Positions 59,126 through 64,000 of a stretch of DNA of 64,000 bases are shown here, one piece after another (the first letter of the stretch is position 1; the number at the start of each line of letters is the position of its first letter). Where the stretch lies: contig NZ_JAZQRL010000100.1 of assembly GCF_045629565.1 (NCBI RefSeq), positions 184,823-248,822 on the forward strand, read 5' to 3'. A program made the position numbers and the translations under genes. The notes below the pieces were generated by a model. The model did not search any database, was not told the DNA's origin, and saw nothing but the letters and a program-made list of their open reading frames with translations. The stretch is from Arcticibacter sp045629565 (lineage in GTDB: Bacteria > Bacteroidota > Bacteroidia > Sphingobacteriales > Sphingobacteriaceae).

Positions 59126-61363
59126 TTATATTAATTTATCCGGGGTTACCGGCAATTTTCTGATACGTTTTCCCGTGGCATTAAATATCGCATTGGTGAT
59201 GGCGGGAGCGACCCCTATAATCGCAATTTCTCCTATACCTTTAGTTCCCATGGGGTCAACGATATAGTCGGGCTTATCAGCAAAAAATACCTCGATATCC
59301 GGCACATCAGCATGTACGGGTACATGGTAATCCGCAAAGTCCTTCGTGATATACCTTCCAAAGCGATGGTCCATCACAGCGTCTTCCTGCAACGCCATAC
59401 CAATGCCACCCGTCACACCTCCGATCATCTGATTTCCTGCAGTTTTTTTATTGAGTATTACCCCTGCATCTGCACAGGTCACCACTTTTTTCACCTTTAC
59501 CATCCCCGTGATGGAGTGCACATGCACTTCGGCGAAGTGTACGGAGTAAGAATACATAGAATAAGATTTTCGCTCTTCTCCCGGTTTGGCTTCTTCAATA
59601 ACGTCCAGGTCGGCCGTGCCACTTTTCTTCATCAGCTCCGAAAGGCTCATACCCACGTCTTTGTCCTTGAGCCTGATACCATCTTTTTCAAAGATCACCT
59701 GCTCCAGGGTCAGACCTTTAAACTCAGGAATATTCTTATCGGCGAGCGCCAACAGGTTCTTCTTAAGGGCCATACAGGCCGCAATGACGGCCGAGCCGAC
59801 ACTGTTGACCGTGGAGGAGCCCCCCTGATTTCCCGCCTGAGGAAACTCAGAATTGCCCAGCTGGAAAGTAATGCTGTTAGGAGAAATTCCGGTATGGTCT
59901 ACCGCCACCTGCGTCATCGCTGTTCCGGTACCCGGACCGATATCGGTCACAGCACTCTGAAGCACAAGGGACCCATTAGCGAAAAGCTTCGCACGAACCT
60001 TAGCGCCTCCACGATTTGCGCCAAACGTCCCTACACCCATGCCGTATCCGATCTTCCAATGTCCGTCACTCAAAGTACCCGGCTCTAATTTCCTTTTGTC
60101 CCAACCTATAGCCTTGCTACCCATTTCAAAGCACTCTTTCAGAAATTTGGTCGACCATGGTAACTTCTTTTCCGGATCAGCGTCTGTATAGTTCAATAGC
60201 CGAAAGGCCAGCGGATCCATCTTCAACAGGTATGCTAACTCATCCATGGCACTTTCCAGTGCAAATGCGCCGGTCGCCTCGCCAGGGCCACGCATCCAGA
60301 TAGGGGTGCTGACATCCAGTGGCAGGATCTTGTAGCGTGTGCTCACGTTCGGTGAAGTGTACATCATCCTCGATTGCTGCAAAGTGCTTTCGGTAAACTG
60401 CTCGTAAGAAGATGTTTGTCCTATCGAGGAATGTGAAATCCCTACGATTCTTCCGTCCACCGAAGCACCGATACCTACTTTCTGCCAGGTCCGCGGTCTG
60501 TAGCCGACCATGAAAAACATTTGCTCGCGGGTAAGCATAAGTTTTACCGGTCGCTTCACCATCTTTGCGGCTATGATCGCCGCGGTTTCATGCGGCCAGT
60601 TATGCAGGCCATTTCCAAATGCGCCACCTACGAAAGGTGCGATCACCTTCACATTCTCGACAGGTAATTTCCACTCTCTGGCGAAATTTTGCTGAGTAGG
60701 TTGCGTTCCCTGCACTTTATCATAGAGTGTAAGCTTGTTATGCGCTTCCCAATGCACAGTAATCGCCTGTAACTCCATTGGATTGTGCATCTCTGCGGGG
60801 TGTTCATATTCTGCTTCCAGTTTAACTGCTGCATGCTTATATCCATCGATCGCGCCCCGGTCATAGTCGGCTAGCGCAGACCTGGGGTTCTTTTTGGCTG
60901 ATTCCGGTAATACCGCCTTTCCCGTATTGGCATGAAAATCGGTACGATGCTCATCTTTTGAATATTCGATTTTAACCAATGACGCCGCATAGGTTGCACG
61001 CTCGAATGTATCGGCAACCACAATAGCTATGGGTTGACCATTGAAATAAATTTGGTTACTATAGAAGACCCTCAGCGGCTGTCCGCGGGTCGACGGTTCT
61101 GTCGGATGTTCATTATCTGCAGGATAGCCAGGAGGCCTTATGGTATTCTTATGCGAAATGACAGCCAGCACCCCTGGTGCGTTACCAGCCGCCTTGCTAT
61201 CAATTGACTTGATGCTTCCCTTTGCAATCGTACTCGTCACAAGTGCGGCATATACCAAACCCGGGAGAGGGTACTCGGCGGAATAGCGTGCTGCTCCGGT
61301 GACTTTTAGCCTGCTGTCTACCCTGTGCAGGGGTTCTCTTACTGACTGAGGTATCTTTTCCAT
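59126..61363 (-). CDS. Molybdenum-binding subunit of xanthine dehydrogenase-family aldehyde oxidoreductase (PaoC-like)
   Basis: A 745-residue large subunit. The first domain starts VREPLHRVDSRLKVTGAARYSAEYPLPGLVYAALVTSTIAKG. The Mo-cofactor-binding repeats include GGAFGNGLHNWPHETAAIIAA (near 248-268), PIWMRGPGEATGAFALESAMDELAY and GPGTGTAMTQVA. The catalytic Glu is E712 in GTKGIGEIAI. The active site belongs to the xanthine oxidase family, with an aldehyde or N-heterocycle as substrate. It is third in an operon after the FAD and 2Fe-2S subunits, 10 nt after the FAD gene. The layout and Tat export match E. coli PaoABC, the periplasmic aldehyde oxidoreductase. Confidence 0.9.
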   Translation of the reverse strand: MEKIPQSVREPLHRVDSRLKVTGAARYSAEYPLPGLVYAALVTSTIAKGSIKSIDSKAAGNAPGVLAVISHKNTIRPPGYPADNEHPTEPSTRGQPLRVFYSNQIYFNGQPIAIVVADTFERATYAASLVKIEYSKDEHRTDFHANTGKAVLPESAKKNPRSALADYDRGAIDGYKHAAVKLEAEYEHPAEMHNPMELQAITVHWEAHNKLTLYDKVQGTQPTQQNFAREWKLPVENVKVIAPFVGGAFGNGLHNWPHETAAIIAAKMVKRPVKLMLTREQMFFMVGYRPRTWQKVGIGASVDGRIVGISHSSIGQTSSYEQFTESTLQQSRMMYTSPNVSTRYKILPLDVSTPIWMRGPGEATGAFALESAMDELAYLLKMDPLAFRLLNYTDADPEKKLPWSTKFLKECFEMGSKAIGWDKRKLEPGTLSDGHWKIGYGMGVGTFGANRGGAKVRAKLFANGSLVLQSAVTDIGPGTGTAMTQVAVDHTGISPNSITFQLGNSEFPQAGNQGGSSTVNSVGSAVIAACMALKKNLLALADKNIPEFKGLTLEQVIFEKDGIRLKDKDVGMSLSELMKKSGTADLDVIEEAKPGEERKSYSMYSYSVHFAEVHVHSITGMVKVKKVVTCADAGVILNKKTAGNQMIGGVTGGIGMALQEDAVMDHRFGRYITKDFADYHVPVHADVPDIEVFFADKPDYIVDPMGTKGIGEIAIIGVAPAITNAIFNATGKRIRKLPVTPDKLI

Positions 61364-61373
61364 CTGCTGAGGT

Positions 61374-62360
61374 TTATGCTTTTACCAGTCCTGAAGCAAT
61401 GCTTAGCGCATGTCCGATACTGAGAGGTCCTAGCTTCAACTTAAATTCATTATGCTCATAGGCTCTGGCGCCGCGCATAGCCAGCGTTCCTGCCTCCTGA
61501 AATACGTTCGCGGATATCTGCTTGCCTGCCAGGAAGTTCTCCACTTCGGCCAGTCGCCATGGTTTATGAGCAACGCCACCCATAGCGAGACTCGCTTTGC
61601 GGATCGTATTCCCCCGGATATCAAGTGCCGCAGCAACCGAAACGAGTGCGAACGCATAAGAACTTCTGTCTCGTATTTTAAGATAATGAACATGTTTCAA
61701 AGCTGAAGTAGGAACGCTTATTCCGGTTATCAGTTCGTTCTTCCCGATTACCGTATCCCGTTCAGGCTGGTCACCGGGTAGCCGGTGAAAGTCCTGGATT
61801 GGAATATTCCGCTTTCCTCTCGGACCGGACAAGTGAATAGTGGCATCCAGAGCTGTCAGCGCTACGTTCATATCACTTGGATTCACGGCGATACAATGCT
61901 CACTAGCCCCAAAGATCGCGTGCATTCTGTTAAATCCGTTCAATGCGCCACATCCGCTTCCTGGCATACGTTTATTACAGGGCATAGACGTATCATAGAA
62001 ATAGGGACAACGTGTCCGCTGCAATAAGTTACCCCCAACCGTTGCCATATTCCGAAGCTGTGCCGATGCTCCTGCAAGCAGTGCCTGCGAAAGGAGAGGC
62101 AGATCTTTGCGGATTTCCTTATTTTCTGCGAGGGTGCTGTTTAACGTCAGTGCCCCTATACTAAATCCCTGACTACTTTTTGTTATATCTCTCAGAGGAA
62201 GGCGATTAATGTCGACAAGCCGTTCCGGCGCTTCAACTCCTCGCTTCATAAGATCGAGGAGGTTAGTTCCCCCGGCTACAAACTTCGCTTCGGGATCCTT
62301 TAGCAGCGCACTGATCGCCGAGCTGGCCTCCGTGGGACGTACGTACTGAAACTGCTTCAT
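61374..62360 (-). CDS. FAD/4Fe-4S subunit of aldehyde oxidoreductase (PaoB-like)
   Basis: A 328-residue FAD-binding subunit, started at the ATG at 62360 that overlaps the 2Fe-2S gene by 4 nt; the frame is open further upstream. FAD-binding PCMH parts are KFVAGGTNLLDLMKRGVEAPERLVDINRLP and ATVGGNLLQRTRC. Between about 118 and 156 lie four cysteines (C118, C128, C137, C156), the 4Fe-4S insertion found in PaoB and 4-hydroxybenzoyl-CoA-reductase-like subunits. It passes electrons from Mo and Fe-S centres to an acceptor. The family usually has about 318 residues, so it is full length. Confidence 0.9.
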   Translation of the reverse strand: MKQFQYVRPTEASSAISALLKDPEAKFVAGGTNLLDLMKRGVEAPERLVDINRLPLRDITKSSQGFSIGALTLNSTLAENKEIRKDLPLLSQALLAGASAQLRNMATVGGNLLQRTRCPYFYDTSMPCNKRMPGSGCGALNGFNRMHAIFGASEHCIAVNPSDMNVALTALDATIHLSGPRGKRNIPIQDFHRLPGDQPERDTVIGKNELITGISVPTSALKHVHYLKIRDRSSYAFALVSVAAALDIRGNTIRKASLAMGGVAHKPWRLAEVENFLAGKQISANVFQEAGTLAMRGARAYEHNEFKLKLGPLSIGHALSIASGLVKA

Positions 62361-62968
62361 ACCTTCGGCCCTCCTTTTACTTCTTTTATTGCGGCAACTA
62401 TATTGGGGTAGGCGCCACAGCGACAAATGTTTCCGCTCATAAACTCGCGTATTTCCTCGTCACTGTCTGCATGTCCTTCCCTGATGCAGGCAACTGCCGA
62501 CATAATTTGTCCTGGTGTGCAGTAACCGCATTGCAGGCCGTCATGCTTGATAAACGCAGCTTGCATAGGATGCAGCTCAGCACCATCAGCCAGTCCCTCA
62601 ATCGTTGTCACCTTCCGGCCGTCATTCATTACCGCCAGGGTCAGGCAGGAGTTGATGCGCTGTCCATCAACATGGACAGTACAGGCTCCGCATTGCCCAT
62701 AGTCGCAGCCTTTCTTTGTGCCCGTTAACTGGAGATTTTCACGAAGAAAGTCGAGAAGTGTAACGCGGGGATCAATTTTCGCCTGGTGCAACGTACCGTT
62801 TACTTCAACGCTAAACGGGATGTTCTCGATAGCAGATGCAAGCCGCTCGTCCCACTGCTCCCGCGCTGCCTTGAGAGCAACGGGCGGAGCCATCGCCGCG
62901 ACCGTTATCCATGTAGATTGTTTAAGAAAGTTGCGCCTTGAGGCCTTGTTTGTTCTCTCTTTAGCCAT
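62357..62968 (-). CDS. Tat-exported 2Fe-2S subunit of aldehyde oxidoreductase (PaoA-like)
   Basis: A 203-residue small subunit. The twin-arginine signal SRRNFLKQSTW is at residues 10-20. The plant-type 2Fe-2S cluster has C88, C93, C96 and C108, and the second cluster has C147, C150, C182 and C184 (QCGYCTPGQIM, GNICRCGAYPNI). The pattern is that of xanthine oxidase-family iron-sulphur subunits. The other two subunits lack signals, so the complex is probably carried folded to the periplasm by this one, as in PaoABC. It is the first of the three subunit genes, with overlap into the FAD gene. Confidence 0.92.
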   Translation of the reverse strand: MAKERTNKASRRNFLKQSTWITVAAMAPPVALKAAREQWDERLASAIENIPFSVEVNGTLHQAKIDPRVTLLDFLRENLQLTGTKKGCDYGQCGACTVHVDGQRINSCLTLAVMNDGRKVTTIEGLADGAELHPMQAAFIKHDGLQCGYCTPGQIMSAVACIREGHADSDEEIREFMSGNICRCGAYPNIVAAIKEVKGGPKV

Positions 62969-63015
62969 TGGTCAGGAATTACATTAGGTAATTACTAATC
63001 AATGAGCATATTGTT

Positions 63016-63609
63016 TTATTTCTTGCCGGAAAAATACGTATCTATTTCTCCTTCAGCACGGTTGAGCTTCCTGATTATCCGGGCAGGGTTACCAACTGCA
63101 AGTGAATCGTCGGGGATGTCCTTAACTACTACAGAACCGGCACCAATCACACAACGGTCGCCGATAGTTACACCCGGACAAATGGTAACATGCCCGCCGA
63201 TCCAGCAACGTTCGCCAATGGTCACCGGACTACAGTTTTCCCATTGGTCGCGCTCATCGGCATCCAACGGATGTTTTGCCGTGTAGATATGTACGCCGGG
63301 AGCGATAAGTGTACGTGCACCGATCGTCACTTTCGCTCCGTCCAGAATAACGGCTCCAAAGTTGATAAATACGTTATCGCCGGCGTAAATATGATCCCCG
63401 TAATCGCAGTAGAAGGGAGGTTCCAGGTGAATATTGCTGGCTGAGTTGGGGCACAATTCATTCATGATACCCCGGAATTTCTCTGTGTAATATTCCGTCA
63501 CGTTTAACTTATGCAAAAGACCTTTTACCCGTGTCCGAATGTTGATCATCTCTTCACAGTGAGCATCGTAAGGCTCCCCGTCAAACATTTTTTCTTTTTG
63601 TGTTTTCAT
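63016..63609 (-). CDS. Maa/NodL/LacA-type sugar O-acetyltransferase
   Basis: About 197 residues from the ATG at 63609 (MKTQKEKMFDGEPYDAHCEEM). The longer frame to 63723 has no homologous part. The Maa-type N-terminal helical domain is followed by left-handed beta-helix hexapeptide repeats (AVILDGAKVTIGARTLIAPGVHIYTAKHPLD, CWIGGHVTICPGVTIGDRCVIGAGSVVVKDIP). The catalytic His is in YTAKHPLDADER. Such enzymes acetylate maltose, galactosides or nodulation sugars with acetyl-CoA. It precedes the aldehyde oxidoreductase operon on the same strand by 47 nt, which may be accidental. Confidence 0.88.
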   Translation of the reverse strand: MKTQKEKMFDGEPYDAHCEEMINIRTRVKGLLHKLNVTEYYTEKFRGIMNELCPNSASNIHLEPPFYCDYGDHIYAGDNVFINFGAVILDGAKVTIGARTLIAPGVHIYTAKHPLDADERDQWENCSPVTIGERCWIGGHVTICPGVTIGDRCVIGAGSVVVKDIPDDSLAVGNPARIIRKLNRAEGEIDTYFSGKK

Positions 63610-63861
63610 AAATCCAGATAGCACCGGATATAATCGCGGCAGATTAACCCGGCACCTGATCTCAAATATATCAATAAACTCAACGTGCGCGAGGAAAGTA
63701 AATCGTATTCGGGTGATGCACATGTGAATTTATTTGCTCATAGTGGGTACAGAAAATTAAGTTCCCGGTTAAGCGTACTACACACTAAAGCCCTTAAACG
63801 CCGCTGTAAGGTCTATTATTCCTGTGATTTGATTTGGAATAATATATGCACATGGCACAGC

Positions 63862-64000
63862 ATGAAAATGACGTTTCTCCACTTATGTCTGACAGTGCTG
63901 GCTTTCTCGACGCTATCCTGTCAAAAAAATCAACTAACTGAATCCGGCGAACATCCCACCGGCGAGAAGGTATCGCCTGACGGATTCGATTACAGCACGA
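63862..64000 (+). CDS. N-terminus of a lipoprotein, cut by the right edge
   Basis: Only the first 46 codons are inside the window. MKMTFLHLCLTVLAFSTLSC is a lipoprotein signal with the lipid Cys at residue 20. The rest is polar (QKNQLTESGEHPTGEKVSPDGFDYST). The PDGFDYST motif soon after the lipobox recalls the start of Bacteroidota LruC-domain lipoproteins; this is from memory and weak. It is divergent from the acetyltransferase with about 250 nt between the start codons, and the rest of the gene must be outside. Confidence 0.6.
   Translation, partial: MKMTFLHLCLTVLAFSTLSCQKNQLTESGEHPTGEKVSPDGFDYST

Noticed and set aside
59312..60088. A 258-codon plus-strand frame
   Set aside because: It lies antisense to the molybdenum subunit gene, which has clear family motifs over the same bases.
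1..64000. CRISPR arrays, tRNA genes, rRNA genes, prophage or intact insertion sequences
   Set aside because: No regularly spaced repeats, cloverleaf-like segments, ribosomal RNA sequence, phage genes or transposase frames were recognised while reading the window.

Overview
The window looks like a chromosomal segment of a Bacteroidota bacterium, most likely of the Sphingobacteriaceae (Pedobacter/Mucilaginibacter-like). The signs are a SusC/SusD pair, an OMP_b-brl-type TonB receptor, LytS/LytTR two-component proteins, DUF2911, DUF1543 and PmoA/DUF6807 proteins, and several exact copies of the Bacteroidota -7 promoter box TAnnTTTG. The genus is an inference. I found no rRNA, tRNA, CRISPR array, intact insertion sequence or prophage.

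Region 1 (1-9.4 kb) is an accessory stress and detoxification area: a VOC protein, a subclass B1-type metallo-beta-lactamase with complete zinc ligands divergent from a Crp-type regulator, and a VOC / DinB / tandem-VOC operon. A BlaI/BlaR1-type repressor/protease pair follows, with two identical palindromic operators upstream of blaI, divergent from a D-alanine-type aminotransferase. A PmoA-like (DUF6807) protein and a DUF2911 protein close the region. Region 2 (9.4-19.1 kb) handles carbohydrates: a PIG-L deacetylase, a 41-residue membrane peptide and a sodium/solute symporter in one overlapping operon, then a PA14-containing GH3 glycosidase, an SDR and an exported Gfo/Idh/MocA protein.

Region 3 (19.2-37.2 kb) is the most remarkable part. 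An IclR regulator is divergent from a run of 13 tightly packed genes: SusC, SusD, a solute-binding-protein-fold protein without signal peptide, two family III (CaiB/BaiF) CoA-transferases, a second signal-less solute-binding-like protein, a Gfo/Idh/MocA oxidoreductase, a MaoC hydratase, a FucP-type MFS permease, a RuBisCO-like protein, a DUF1537 acid-sugar kinase, an Asp/Glu-racemase-fold enzyme and a BASS-type permease. Spacing, overlaps and content suggest one catabolic system for a sugar acid or branched acid sugar. It would end in phosphorylation by the kinase and carbon-carbon cleavage by the RuBisCO-like enzyme. The CoA-transferases and cytoplasmic solute-binding proteins do not fit any pathway I know.

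Region 4 (37.3-44.1 kb) is a TetR-controlled tripartite RND efflux operon with a recurring palindrome TTAACACTGTTAA upstream of both tetR and the pump genes. Region 5 (44.1-52.3 kb) contains small membrane, DUF1543 and OmpA proteins, an MFS exporter, an NTF2-like protein, and a TonB receptor followed by a LytS/LytTR pair. Region 6 (52.3-64.0 kb) contains a TetR / ABC1-kinase / MpaB-type operon, an MscS channel, RlmF, a YxxR-type sirtuin preceded by an acidic 56-residue protein, a Tat-exported PaoABC-like molybdenum aldehyde oxidoreductase, an acyltransferase, and the first 46 codons of a lipoprotein cut by the right edge.
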